Shown: positions 1 to 10,157, numbered from the stretch's first letter. The stretch: 64,000 nt of DNA from Enterocytospora artemiae (GCA_038659295.1 JASNGC010000005.1:62001-126000), one strand, 5' to 3'. Numbers and translations are program-made. The notes: generated by a model not told the origin, from the letters alone.

Positions 1-204
1 TGGAACATTTCTGCGGTTAGGTCTCTCCTTCTTATATTTTCTATTCTCTTGATAAGGAATAAATGGTTCTGTGGAAGATTGATGGGTTAGAACAAGAGAC
101 CAACTCACAGTGTATCCTTCCATGTGGTGTTAGATTATCCACAAGCTTATTTCACAATCCTTCTGCCCATCTCCTTGTTATTTTCACTTTTATTGTTTTT
201 CCAG

Positions 205-207
205 CCC
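205..207 (+). promoter_or_regulatory. CCC start signal of the SEC13-like gene
   Basis: CCC three bases before the ATG at 211, inside a T-rich leader. It decides the start in favour of 211 over the upstream GTG. Confidence 0.6.
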
Positions 208-210
208 TTC

Positions 211-1119
211 ATGGAGCAACCCAATTGTCGATTAAATAGCCTAAGCTCTGATTTTGCAGAGCGGAGTATTGTAAGTGGATACTCTGATGGATCCATTCGG
301 GTGTTTTCCACATCAAGTCTTCCTGACAATGACTGCGGGAATCCCCTGTTACGGGTGAGTCTCCACCAGCACTCATTTCCTGTTACCAAAGTTTCGTTTG
401 TTGGGAAGTTGGATGCATTTATATCCAGTGACTTCGGAGGGAATATTGTAATCTGGAGGGGAGGCAATGCAACATTCACGCCTATATTTCAGAAACAGGT
501 TGTGTGTGGTCCAATATATGATTTTGATGTTAGAGAAGTGGCTGAACAGAATAGCCAGACAAATGATTCTGCCTCAACATCCTCTATTGCAATATTCTTG
601 GGTTGCGATGGAGGTATCTTGAAGACTATAAACTTTGATTTGAATAGTTTGGAGTTTACAGAGACCGATCTGTCTCTTCATGAGTATGGTGTGACGAATG
701 TGTGTTGTAATGCGGAGTGTGTTGTTACTAGTGGGCTGGATAATTTATTGATTTACCAGTCATCTGATATGACAGAAACCATCAAGGATCCATTCACTGG
801 CGATACTACAGAGAATAGTGGTGCCAGGTCTGGCAATGCAGATTTTGTCATTTCTGCATTGGCGATTGCACCCACAAACTCCTTTGGCAAAATATATTTT
901 TCAGCTGGTTCGGAGAATGGATTGCTGTCGATTATGGAAAGTAAATCGGGCAAGATACTCAAGCAGGTCTTTGAGCTGAAGGATCCAATTTATGGATTGA
1001 ACTGGAGTCGAGGAGGGTTTTCTTTGACGGTCTCGGTTAGTGATGAAAAGATAAGGGAATTTGTGATTGGAGAGGATGGAAAGTTTAAAGAAAATACAAA
1101 TATTATAAATAAAAAGTAA
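211..1119 (+). CDS. SEC13: SEC13-like WD-repeat protein (COPII coat / nuclear pore)
   Basis: A 302-residue beta-propeller protein. WD-like blades are visible as short D-G-S-I-x-V-F and G-N-I-V-I-W strands near residues 25-30 and 75-80, and the C-terminus (IYGLNWSRGGFSLTVSVSD, then IREFV) matches the last Sec13 blade in which 'VWRVSWS..G..LAVS..D..V..W' is typical. Sec13 pairs with Sec31 in the COPII cage and with Nup84-complex members at the nuclear pore. The open frame extends upstream to 124, but only with a GTG and a T-rich stretch that translates into false hydrophobic residues. The ATG at 211 follows CCC at 205-207 and gives the family's usual length of about 300. Blades are divergent, so another small WD protein such as Seh1 is the main alternative. 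Confidence 0.62.
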   Translation: MEQPNCRLNSLSSDFAERSIVSGYSDGSIRVFSTSSLPDNDCGNPLLRVSLHQHSFPVTKVSFVGKLDAFISSDFGGNIVIWRGGNATFTPIFQKQVVCGPIYDFDVREVAEQNSQTNDSASTSSIAIFLGCDGGILKTINFDLNSLEFTETDLSLHEYGVTNVCCNAECVVTSGLDNLLIYQSSDMTETIKDPFTGDTTENSGARSGNADFVISALAIAPTNSFGKIYFSAGSENGLLSIMESKSGKILKQVFELKDPIYGLNWSRGGFSLTVSVSDEKIREFVIGEDGKFKENTNIINKK

Positions 1120-1496
1120 GTGCAAACAAATGGAGTGGGACTTTAAGTTAGTTGCAAATTTTCAATTTTGGTTGCCCCCTCCAGTAATATTATCTAGAGC
1201 CTACATGCCATTGTTTATTTAATCACCATTCATGACACTCTGAAACATCCAAGTTACAGGATCTTACCAATATATTCTTGTAAATAAAACTCATCTGCAC
1301 TTCATGTGAGATGTACAAAGCTTGAATGTTCCGTAGTCCTTAAAAATATAAATCCCATCGTATTGTTATAATTTCCCACCAAATAGCATCAAATGACACA
1401 AACCACTTCTCTGAACTATTTTTTCTGATTAGTTTCATATATGTTTCACAGGCATGTTTCATCTTAGTTATTTATAATTTTTTCACAATTTCATCT
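1120..1496. other. Intergenic, no gene seen
   Basis: AT-rich spacer between SEC13 and the PTP3-like gene. It holds no ORF with a start signal. It presumably carries the 3' end of SEC13 and the promoter of the spore-stage gene downstream. A CCCCC at about 1175 is followed only by a six-codon ORF. Confidence 0.5.
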
Positions 1497-4400
1497 ATGT
1501 TATTTACACTGATAAATGTTGTTTATTCGTTTATTGAGCCTGGCTCAGACGATGCCTTGATTGTCGGAAACATTACAAATGCAAAGACTACAGGCATGGA
1601 TGGCAGGCTGAAGTCGTCTCTAGGAAACAAAATGGTAGTTGTGGATAAGGAAATAATCAGCGAAAACCTAAAGCTGCTGAAGGAGTCGTTTTCTGAGTAC
1701 TTCAAGAATAAGCAAATCACAGAGAAGCAGAAGGATGGACTGAAAAAGATTGTGGATAGGGCGGTTCATGGTGATCAGCGTGTTCTAGACAAGTTGGTGG
1801 AGAAGGGTGTGATTAGTAGTGAAACCTCGAGGATAATTTCGGAAAGGACCTATAGGCATGTTCCGTCATATGAAGGACCACATATACATGTTCCTGAGGG
1901 TAGTAATGGTATAGATGGCAATGTACCACCCGCCAGTATGAATACTCCAATCAGCAGCGGTGCAGGAAGTGGCACCAATGTTCCTGGCAGTGTGGATCCT
2001 CCAAAGGATGTTGGAAATGCTTTGAGCATGGCTCACCACTTCATGGATTTTTTCAACAGTATGATCGGTCCATTGCGTGAGCATGCAAATACTGGGAATG
2101 TGGAGGCAGTAGACAAATTGCACAGGATGGAGACTATGCATGATCTATCCAACAACATTATTAATGGAAATTATGGGCCTTCCTTGGAAGAATTCAACTC
2201 GAAGATGAAAAATCAATTTATTCCAGAATTCAATCTCAGTGCATACAATAACGAGCCACTACCCAGCCGTGCCCATGTCTTGCCCCTGCAGCATGATATT
2301 TACCATGAACATTTTGACGAGCTGGATCCTGTGACTCAGGGAAGAATGGATATGGACAGGGAATTTCATAGCCAAGCCCAGTATGCTCCAATGGATCATC
2401 TGGACGATTCGTTCAGAAAAGGTACAGTGTATCCGGAGGGCATAAACGAGCAGAATCTTAGAGATGATTTGCACATGACTGATGACGAAATAAAAAACCT
2501 GGAGGTTACTAACCTAACCAAAGGTGCATACGACAAGGCTAGAGAATCTGGGCTGGATCATCTTGCTGCACTGGCAAACAGTGACGCAGCCCTAAACTAT
2601 GCAAGGTCCATCGAAATATTCAAAAAGCAGGGTTACAAGCCATATGAGGCTGAGGAGAAGGCCGGAAAGCTCTACAAAAACATCAAGCACATTCTTCCTA
2701 ATGACCAGGACTTGATTGAAGAGAGAAGAAACATGGTTGTGGAGGAAGCAGGCATCGGTAACGCATTGCATCCTCAAGATCTATTCAAGGGATTTTCCAG
2801 TGAAGATTTGGCCAAGGCACTGCAGAATAGAAGAGAGCTGGAAGAAAGAAGAAGCTTGTTGGACAGGGAGTTGGCCATCAAAACAAAGCAAAGTATGTAT
2901 GAGAATAATCTGAAGCATAAGCTGGCAGAGGAGCACGAGAAGATGGCAGAAGAGGAGATTAAAAAGGCAAAGCAGCTGAGGGATTCGACCCTGGAAACCC
3001 AGTATGAGAAGCTGGAGAAGGAAGGAGACCCGGAGTTGAGAACCCCAGCAATGAAGGAGAAGATTGCAAGGAAAAGAGATCAATATGTGAGAATGTTGCA
3101 TAATCAAAACAAGCAGTATGTATCTGGGGATGCAAAGCCTTCATGTGTTGATGGAAAAATAGTTAAGGACCACAGTACGGAATTGATGTCGGACTCTATA
3201 TATACTGTCGGAAAAATAGTTAAGAATCAAAGTCCGGAGCAACTAATGAAGCAGAACAAGATCGACAAGGAAATCAGGGCCAAGAATGCAAAGATAGCCA
3301 AAGCGGATAAAGAAAAAAGAGCAGCTGAAAAGCTGAACAGGGAAAGAGAAGAGGAGGAGATAAGGAAGAAGATGGAGAATCAAAAACTGATGGAAGAACA
3401 CAAGAAGCAATTACAACATGAAAAGTCGAACCAGTATGACAATACGGTTTATAAGGGAGTTATGCAGGAGCAGGAAGAGGCCAAGCAACACGAGGAGTCC
3501 AAAGCACTCCATCAAATGGAAGCCCAAGTGGCTGAGGCAAGGAACATTGCATACAGCAATGTGATTAATCTGGGAGGATCTGAGGCCGAAGCATCAGATG
3601 CAGCCAACAAGGCAGCATCTGTTAAGTCGGAGGCATTCAAGTCGGAGCTAAACCAGATAGTGGAGGAGCATGCAGCAATCTTGGGAGCCCAGATGGATTC
3701 GAATACGGCCAGATCGGTGGCTGAGCACATTGCCATTGCCCACTCTGGACTGAATGTGGTTGGAAACTCAACAAGCGAGGTAGAGCGTCAGGAATCAACA
3801 ACATCGGAGCTGACAGCCATTTCCGATGAAGCCCTAGAAGTGATTAGGGTGCTGAGTGATGATGTAAATGAGGTGGAGTTGGCAAATGTGGAGGTGAAAC
3901 TGCCGTTTGCAACTGTTCCAAATATTAAGGCAACAACCGAGGAAGAGGAGCAGGTAAAAATCCACCAGGCCAAACTAAGGGAATTCTTGAGAAATAAGAT
4001 CACGAGGCAAGAGTTCAATTCTGGGCTGAAGGTGTTTAAGGCAAGAGACGGATACTTCAATGCATCTGAGAGTGCCACTGGAATCCATATTGGGTCTGGT
4101 AGGGTAAAGGTCAGTCCCGAGGGCTTTGAACAGATGAAGAAAGATAAGATGGATATAACACCATTCCATCCCAAAATCACCAAGGACGGTACATTCTACG
4201 AGGCAAATGTGAGGGATATGAAGATGAAGATTCCAACCGACTTTGATCCGGATGTCCCGAAGTTATTGTCAAATAAAAACGAGTCTATTGATTTTACCCA
4301 TGCAGACAAGATAGAGATAGATTCAGGAGAACTGCTGATGACGCCATGGAGTGAATTTATGGCTGGGATGAGGCCTGAAGTCCATCAAACATTTGAAACC

Positions 4401-5965
4401 GATACGGAGACTGTGTCTGAGGAGGCGAGACTGAAGTTTGAAGCGATGGAAAGGCACCAGAAACTACTGCAGGAGACACAGATCAAGACATTTACAAACC
4501 CAGAGGGTGCAGCATACGCAGACATGACTCCAGCATATGGAATGACACATAGAATGGGAATCCACGATGCAATTGAGAAGTTGGAGGGAGAGGAGAAGGC
4601 AACTGCAGAGATGTTGAATGAAGGTGCAGTAAATCATCTGAACATGGAGGATAATGTTGAGGTTGTTGATTCTCTCGACCAGTTTATGGAAAATGTTAAG
4701 TCAAAGCACTTGGATTCGAAGAACACGACCTTGATTTCTAATCTGGATTCGAAGAATCCTCTTACACAACAAGAGAATTCAGAGATAAGCTCTGTGATGA
4801 ATAAGGAAGCCAAGATAAATCAGCTGATGGAGTCATCCATGAGGTCTGGAAACTCTACGGAGAATGCCATATTTAACAACATAATACAGAACTCAAAGTC
4901 GCTTGCTTCAAGTTTGAACATGAGCCAGTCGAAGTTCATACACCAAATCTCTCAGATAAGTTCTACTTCAATTCAGCATATGACACAATTTTACAAGTCT
5001 CTCTCGAACTCCACACATATGATGCAGACAATGTCGGAACAGCCTTGGTTCCAATCTTTGAAGAGTGCATTCCCCAATGTAAACACATCAACAATGACCA
5101 CCATGATTTCTACGGTCATTAATAATGTTACACACATTGTGAATCCAGCCTCGGCCAATATTGTTTCGAGGACCCCACTTCCGCCCAATACTCAGGGAAT
5201 TGTTGGGACAGATGCTAGTGGGCAACCCACCAAGTGTGTCCCAGCCAAGGATGGAAGCCAGATTATTAGTGAGGTTAAAGCGGTTGGACCCAATCCAACA
5301 GTGAATCCTAACTACACACCAGTCAACTTACCATCATTTTCAGGACCTAGTCAAATAACAACACCTACAACGAGCCCTATAAACAACAGCAATGTAGGAA
5401 ATGGACAACAGCATCCTGGAAATAACAGTTCTGTTCCAATAGGGGGAAATGGACAACAGCATCCTGGAAATAACAGTTCTGTTCCAGTAGGGGGAAATGG
5501 ACAACAGCATCCTGGAAATAACAGTTCTGTTCCAGTAGGGGGAAATGGACAACAGCATCCTGGAAATAACAGTTCTGTTCCAGTAGGGGGAAATGGACAA
5601 CAGCATCCTGGAAATAACAGTTCTGTTCCAGTAGGGGGAAATGGACAACAGCATCCTGGAAATAACAGCATCCTGGAAATAACAGTTCTGTTCCAGTAGG
5701 TGGAAATGGACAACAGCATCCTGGAAATAACAGTTCTGTTCCAGTAGGGGGAAATGGACAACAGCATCCTGGAAATAACAGTTCTGTTCCAGTAGGGGGA
5801 AATGGACAACAGCATCCTGGAAATAACAGCTCGGCTACACCAACAGCATCTCCGGAAAATCCAATGAGAGGGAACAAGCATCAGAACGACAGTATAGGAA
5901 CTACTCTACCGCCAACGTCCTCAAAAAAACAGGGAAACATTTTAAACCATCAAGTTCCAGCTTAA
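1497..5965 (+). CDS. PTP3: Polar tube protein 3-like, C-terminal frame broken by a 17-bp duplication
   Basis: A very long, secreted, K/E/M/H/N-rich protein. Residues 1-11 (MLFTLINVVYS) form a short signal peptide followed by an acidic mature start. Residues about 430-700 are charged and predicted coiled coil, and Cys is almost absent (one near residue 550, one near 1245). Length, composition, signal peptide and Cys poverty match PTP3, the large polar-tube scaffold protein that microsporidia assemble in the invasion tube. The C-terminus carries 16-residue repeats (GNGQQHPGNNSSVPVG). The frame opened at 1497 ends at a TAG at 5697-5699. The original frame resumes immediately after an extra 17 bp at 5667-5683 and runs to a TAA at 5963-5965. 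Leaving out 17 bases gives exactly 1484 codons. The break could be a real allele, or an assembly or sequencing error in a repeat. No CCC signal precedes this ATG. PTP3 identity rests on overall features rather than one diagnostic motif. Confidence 0.72.
5397..5830 (+). repeat. Tandem 48-bp repeat array in the PTP3-like gene
   Basis: Eight full units start at 5397, 5445, 5493, 5541, 5589, 5637, 5702 and 5750, followed by a 33-bp partial unit at 5798-5830. Unit 1 encodes SVPIG instead of SVPVG. Unit 6 (5637-5701) is 65 bp long because a 17-bp segment, AGCATCCTGGAAATAAC, is directly duplicated (5650-5666 and 5667-5683). Apart from this the units are almost identical, which implies recent homogenisation. 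Each unit codes for one hydrophilic Asn/Gln/Pro-rich 16-residue module with an N-x-S sequon. Confidence 0.95.
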
Positions 5966-6151
5966 TCTTTAAAATAAATTAATATTAGAAAGTGGGAATT
6001 AACAAACAACTTTACATCCATCTCTGGTAATCGACATGCCAATTTATTTTACTCCATGTTGGGATTTGGTTGTCGTTAATACCTATCAGCAGAGCTCTTC
6101 AAACCTCGAAGCATACAATGGTCTATTTTAATTTTTGCACATCCTTTTTTC

Positions 6152-6985
6152 ATGCTTTTTATTATTGGGACTGGTTTGAACGACTATAGAGACATTTCTC
6201 TAAGGAGCCTAGAGATACTGAGGTATTGTGAAGTGGTCTACCAGGAAAACTATACATGCATCCAAGCAGCCGATTTTGGTGCAATCGAAGACATTATTCA
6301 AAAAAAGATAATATTAGCAGACAGGAAGCTGGTGGAGGAGACCTACGAGATTCTGATGGAGGCCAAAACCAAGAATATTGCATTTCTTGTGGCGGGTACA
6401 CCTATGTTTGCTACAACGCACAGTGATTTGTTGTTGAGAGCCAAGGAGGAGGACGTTCGAGTGAAGGTGGTCCACAATACATCCATTGCATCTGTGAAAG
6501 GTTGTTTTGGATTATATTCCTATAACTTTGGATGTACCATATCCATTCCGTATTTTACAGAGACATGGAAGCCCACATCGTTTTTGGATCGAATATACTC
6601 CAACTATAGATCCAACATGCACACGTTGTGCCTGTTGGACATAAAAGTGGATGAGAAGAGATTTATGACAGTAAATGAGGCAGTGGAACAGTTGTTGGAG
6701 TCATCTGAAATCATGGCTACAAACAAAATGGATAAGGAAAGCATTGGCAATAGTATGTGTAATGGCAGTGACCAGATATGCAATGGTGTTGACTCGTTTT
6801 TTAATAGGAGTACCAAGCTGTTTGCCATCTGTAGATTTGCCACAGACGACGAATTAGTTGTTTATGATTCTGCAGAGAATCTGCTTGGGATGGATTTTGG
6901 TCCACCATTGCATTCATTAATAATCCCTGCACCGTTGTCTGTAATTGAACGGGAATTCATAGAGGCAATGTATATGAATAAATAG
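6152..6985 (+). CDS. DPH5: Diphthine synthase (diphthamide methyltransferase)
   Basis: A 277-residue SAM-dependent methyltransferase of the tetrapyrrole-methylase fold. It adds methyl groups to the modified histidine of elongation factor 2 during diphthamide synthesis in the cytosol. The N-terminal glycine motif (LFIIGTGLNDYRDISLRSLE) is the DPH5 hallmark. It is followed by the V-A-G-T-P-M-F-A-T-T-H-S-D loop at about residues 81-93 and the S-I-x-S-V-K-G-C-F-G-L-Y-S-Y-N-F-G segment that contributes to the SAM site. Length is close to the usual 285. A poly(A)-type AATAAA overlaps the stop codon. The identification is secure. It implies that DPH1/2 and EF2 with the modifiable His exist elsewhere in the genome. 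Confidence 0.93.
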   Translation: MLFIIGTGLNDYRDISLRSLEILRYCEVVYQENYTCIQAADFGAIEDIIQKKIILADRKLVEETYEILMEAKTKNIAFLVAGTPMFATTHSDLLLRAKEEDVRVKVVHNTSIASVKGCFGLYSYNFGCTISIPYFTETWKPTSFLDRIYSNYRSNMHTLCLLDIKVDEKRFMTVNEAVEQLLESSEIMATNKMDKESIGNSMCNGSDQICNGVDSFFNRSTKLFAICRFATDDELVVYDSAENLLGMDFGPPLHSLIIPAPLSVIEREFIEAMYMNK

Positions 6986-7691
6986 AGTGGTTTCAAGTAA
7001 GTAATTCAGAAAACATTTGAATATGATGGCATCACGTAACCGATATCTTCATCGATTGACTGGACATGTGTGGAAGGATTATTGTTCGGACATATTTTTC
7101 AGTGAGTCTTTTGTATATTTTTAAATCATGTAATAGGTAGTTTGTGAATAGTCGCTTTGTAGAGATAATAATGCATTGGATTTAAGAACTGCGATGGCCA
7201 AAGTCTTATATGGTATTTTGATGATGGCTTGTTTGTGGTGGAAATACAGACAATTTAAATATTTTCATCCCATAGATGCATCCAAGGATTGATTCATTTT
7301 ACACTTCAACAGATGAGCCCCAAAGACGGATGGATTCAACAACAGTAAAGAGCACAGAGAGTGTGAATGACTCTGGAGCCATTGACGAGTCCTATCCCGA
7401 GGTAAAAAAAGATGATGTGGCTGAGTACTCAATTGATTTTGGATTTTAGAGAGAATGAATGAGTGTGGATACTTTTCAGGGCATTTGGTACAGGAGAAAT
7501 TGCCATAGCTATACATATGCATGGCATGGTATCTGTTGCCACAGTAGTATTTATGTGTGGATCACAAGGAAATATTCCTTGCCGACCCTAGATTGTGTTT
7601 ATAGGAAATCACACTTCTTGAATGAATCCCGTTTATATATGAGTATTATTTACTAAATAATTTATTTATAATGTAATTAACATATCTTGAA
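6986..7691. other. Sparse 0.7-kb region with one doubtful tiny ORF
   Basis: Between DPH5 and the secreted protein there is no long ORF. A 57-codon ORF with a CCC signal lies at 7276-7449 (listed separately). Further downstream, about 7478-7594, one frame encodes a hydrophobic stretch (residues AIAIHMHGMVSVATVVFMCG) that is not connected to a start. The region could be a decayed gene, a spliced small gene or plain spacer. Confidence 0.4.
7276..7449 (+). CDS. Small hydrophilic ORF, 57 residues, uncertain
   Basis: An ATG at 7276 is preceded by CCC at 7269-7271 (spacer ATAG), the same arrangement as at bona fide genes in this window. The product would be a 57-residue acidic Ser/Thr/Asp-rich peptide starting MHPRIDSFYTSTDEPQRR, without recognisable family. 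Downstream, in another frame, a hydrophobic segment follows after one stop, so the ORF might be the 5' part of a frameshifted or spliced tail-anchored protein. There is no codon or homology evidence, only the start signal. Confidence 0.3.
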   Translation: MHPRIDSFYTSTDEPQRRMDSTTVKSTESVNDSGAIDESYPEVKKDDVAEYSIDFGF

Positions 7692-8795
7692 TCATCTGGT
7701 GGGAATTTTATCGCACTTACAGTTTTCGACGCCATTGATTGTTTTCGAGCAGTCACAGGTGACACGTATTCTGTTCTCTCTAAATATAAGCTGCTCCATT
7801 TTGGATGCTTTTTCCCGTCTCCTGTCCCCCACCATTGCACAAGCCTGACGCTTCTTGTGAGAGTTACATGAAATGGGTGATGGTGCACATGGCTGAGCAG
7901 GCATGTCCGCAAATCCCGGGTCATATTGGCCAGGATTGTATGGCAAATATCCCATCTGGTTACAGGCAATTCTAACATCCATGTTGTCCGGTATATAGTA
8001 ATCCATATAAGAGGGCTGAGAGGTAAAGGATGGGGGCATAGATGGTTGAGAGCCATAGAACGGTGGGGACTGTGTAATGGGCAGGGAAGTATATGTAGGT
8101 TGGGGAGAGTACATGGGTGGAGGTGTATATGCAGGAGGAGATATTATGGAGGGGTTGTAGGAGCCTCCCATGCAGTTCCCTGGCGAATTAAGCGGTAGAG
8201 TGGGCATTGCAGAGTTTTGTATTGGCATTATGGAGTTCTGGGCCATACAGTTCTGCATCATTCCTTGACTGGGCGGGATAAAGTTATTCATCAGTGCATT
8301 GCCGTTGCAGTTGTTAAGTGGCTGAAATACCGATTGGTTCATGCATGAGTTGTTCTGACTGATCAGGTTTAGCAAAGAATCGCATTTCGACTCTACTTTT
8401 GGCTTTGGGCCAGCTATGGATGATGTCTTAGATGTTCCACACCCAGCAAGTTGTTTCATTATGAAGTCGCTAATGTTGTCCTTCAATCCATTTGCAAAGT
8501 TCCTCAGTCCATCTTCACAGTCTGGATCACCGTTGAACGGATCTTTGGCCATTTTATCTGAAATAATATTCTCTCTGGGAACCCTAATAAAATTGTCATT
8601 GCTGCCACCCTTTTTACAATCTCTACTCCCCTTATGACAGTTTCTACCGCCATATCTATTCTGGCTCCTCCTGGACATGAAATCATCTCTTCTTGCTAGA
8701 TCCGATCGTCTATTGCATCTTCTACCTCCCCCGCAATTATGGGATTCGATATAACCGAACAGAATAAGCACTGTTGAAATGAACGGACCTTTCAT
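7692..8795 (-). CDS. Secreted Pro/Asn/Met-rich, Cys-containing protein (candidate polar-tube or spore-wall protein)
   Basis: A 367-residue protein with an N-terminal signal peptide (MKGPFISTVLILFGYIESHN). A basic Cys/Arg/Gly region follows to about residue 70. The middle (about 165-300) is rich in Pro, Ser, Tyr, Met, Asn and Gln with degenerate repeats of the P-x-Y-x-x-x-P type. The C-terminal 50 residues are basic with the cluster CDCSKTINGVENCKCDK. Size, signal peptide, proline-rich centre and terminal Cys clusters resemble PTP1-type polar tube proteins (about 350-400 residues), and it lies 1.7 kb from the PTP3-like gene. I see no diagnostic PTP1 motif, so the role is inferred. No CCC signal; a 9-bp inverted repeat sits directly upstream of the ATG. 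Confidence 0.6.
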   Translation of the reverse strand: MKGPFISTVLILFGYIESHNCGGGRRCNRRSDLARRDDFMSRRSQNRYGGRNCHKGSRDCKKGGSNDNFIRVPRENIISDKMAKDPFNGDPDCEDGLRNFANGLKDNISDFIMKQLAGCGTSKTSSIAGPKPKVESKCDSLLNLISQNNSCMNQSVFQPLNNCNGNALMNNFIPPSQGMMQNCMAQNSIMPIQNSAMPTLPLNSPGNCMGGSYNPSIISPPAYTPPPMYSPQPTYTSLPITQSPPFYGSQPSMPPSFTSQPSYMDYYIPDNMDVRIACNQMGYLPYNPGQYDPGFADMPAQPCAPSPISCNSHKKRQACAMVGDRRREKASKMEQLIFRENRIRVTCDCSKTINGVENCKCDKIPTR

Positions 8796-8797
8796 GA

Positions 8798-8820
8798 TTT
8801 TGGAAACCAGTTTTCCAAAA
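8798..8820. promoter_or_regulatory. Perfect inverted repeat immediately upstream of the secreted-protein ATG
   Basis: TTTTGGAAA, a 5-bp centre, then TTTCCAAAA: nine base pairs of perfect dyad symmetry ending two bases from the start codon at 8795. It could be a transcription-factor site or a 5' hairpin. The position replaces the CCC signal that most neighbours have. Function is inferred only from position. Confidence 0.35.
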
Positions 8821-9192
8821 TGAATAAAATGGATTGGCTGGGTTTCAAAACCTGATAAAAGTGAAACCTTTTACGGATGAGACCGATGCAGCACCAATAA
8901 CTTTCGATACAGGAAATTAAAGAGATTGTTGTCCGTCATCACACAATATTCGAGAAAATCTGTTTATTGCATACAATATTAAATTCTATTTTACTTCCTT
9001 TGTAATACTAAGCTGAAACTACATGTAATTGGATGGTTCTTTAGAAACTAATCACACTGGCAGTGCAATGGATCTTCTGTGACAAAAACTACATTTCAAA
9101 CCAGTTGATAGATATGTGGGGGTTTCAAGAGGATTCAATAGCATAGAACATCGTACAATGATTAAAAATATTTTATTTATCTCCACACAAAA
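8821..9192. other. Intergenic, no gene seen
   Basis: Spacer between the 5' end of the secreted-protein gene and the 3' end of NOP2. No ORF with a start signal in either direction. An AATAAA on the minus strand lies just beyond the NOP2 stop. Confidence 0.5.
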
Positions 9193-10149
9193 TCAATTCA
9201 CTTTCTTAATCTTGCAATAATAAAATCCATCCATATTGTGCACGTGCGGATATATTCGTCTGGAGTGTATCAACGAACCATTGTAGTTTGTACCCCTAAA
9301 CGAACTAAATCCATTCTGGCCAATATCAACATCCACCTTGCATATTCTTGCATTTTTTCTGTTGTCCAGCAGAAAGTTCACAACTTCCTCATTTTCTTCT
9401 ACCAGAATGGAGCACGTAGAATACACCATAACTCCATTGAGCTTCAGCATATCAAACGCATGCAAAATCAGCTGCTTCTGTTCCTTGCATATTCTCTTGA
9501 TCTCCTCGTGTGACTTGCTGGTTTTGATGCTCTTATCCCTTGCAATCACTCCTGTTCCTGAACAAGGAGCATCCAGCAGAACTCGATCTACTTTACCCAC
9601 AGAAAACTCCTTGGCATCAAAATTGGTAATTATACTATTGCTTATGCCCATTCGCATTATGTTCGACTTTAGGGCATGTGTCCTATCCTTACACACATCA
9701 TTGGCATAAAGAATGCCTGTATTTCCCATAAGTGCCCCAATGTGGGTGGTTTTCCCTCCGGGAGCTGCACAGAGGTCCACAACTATAAACTTATTCCCAT
9801 TGCCTCTACTCTCCTCATCATCCACCTTTATTTCCATGTTAAGCACAGGCAGCATAGAATTTGCCCCTTGTATAATATACTCTCCACTTAGATACTCCGG
9901 GGTTGCGCCCAGTGGAACTGAGGAGGAGTATGCCACAATCCCTGTGTCTGTCCAATCAAGCACTCCCACCTCCACCTTTCTCATTGCCAGAGAATGCATA
10001 ACGTCCTTTCTTCTCTTCAGCAAACTGTTTACCCTCAAGACAGTGGGCCTTTGCCTTTCGTTCGCCTCCAAAAAACTCTCTGCCTCTTTCTTTGGGAAAA
10101 GTTGCTTAATTTTTGTCAGTAGATACTCGTTGTACGATTCCTCGATCAT
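9193..10149 (-). CDS. NOP2: rRNA cytosine-C5 methyltransferase NOP2/NOL1
   Basis: A 318-residue nucleolar SAM-dependent methyltransferase that modifies a cytosine of large-subunit rRNA and is needed for 60S assembly. Seen in order: RPTVLRVNSLL, VPLGATPEYLSGEYIIQGAN, the SAM-binding VDLCAAPGGKTTHIGALM, the motif with DAPCSGTGVIARD, the catalytic STCSILVEENEEVV and the C-terminal HVHNMDGFYYCKI. Both catalytic cysteines (PCSG and TCSI) are present. The spacing fits Nop2 better than other NSUN members. It is reduced to the catalytic core: the long N-terminal extension of yeast Nop2 is missing. The start is set at 10149 because a CCCC (10154-10157) lies four bases upstream. The frame extends five codons further only to a TTG. 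Confidence 0.93.
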   Translation of the reverse strand: MIEESYNEYLLTKIKQLFPKKEAESFLEANERQRPTVLRVNSLLKRRKDVMHSLAMRKVEVGVLDWTDTGIVAYSSSVPLGATPEYLSGEYIIQGANSMLPVLNMEIKVDDEESRGNGNKFIVVDLCAAPGGKTTHIGALMGNTGILYANDVCKDRTHALKSNIMRMGISNSIITNFDAKEFSVGKVDRVLLDAPCSGTGVIARDKSIKTSKSHEEIKRICKEQKQLILHAFDMLKLNGVMVYSTCSILVEENEEVVNFLLDNRKNARICKVDVDIGQNGFSSFRGTNYNGSLIHSRRIYPHVHNMDGFYYCKIKKVN

Positions 10150-10153
10150 CTGT

Positions 10154-10157
10154 GGGG
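10154..10157 (-). promoter_or_regulatory. CCCC start signal of NOP2
   Basis: CCCC on the minus strand, four bases before the ATG at 10149. It selects that ATG over the upstream TTG. Confidence 0.6.

Noticed and set aside
124..210. Hydrophobic N-terminal extension of the SEC13-like protein, looking like a signal anchor
   Set aside because: It begins with GTG, is encoded by a T-rich leader, and CCC plus ATG at 205-213 give the normal SEC13 length.
5340..5881. Three long minus-strand ORFs over the PTP3 repeat array
   Set aside because: They are open only because the 48-bp repeat lacks stops in all frames; no start signal and periodic nonsense composition.
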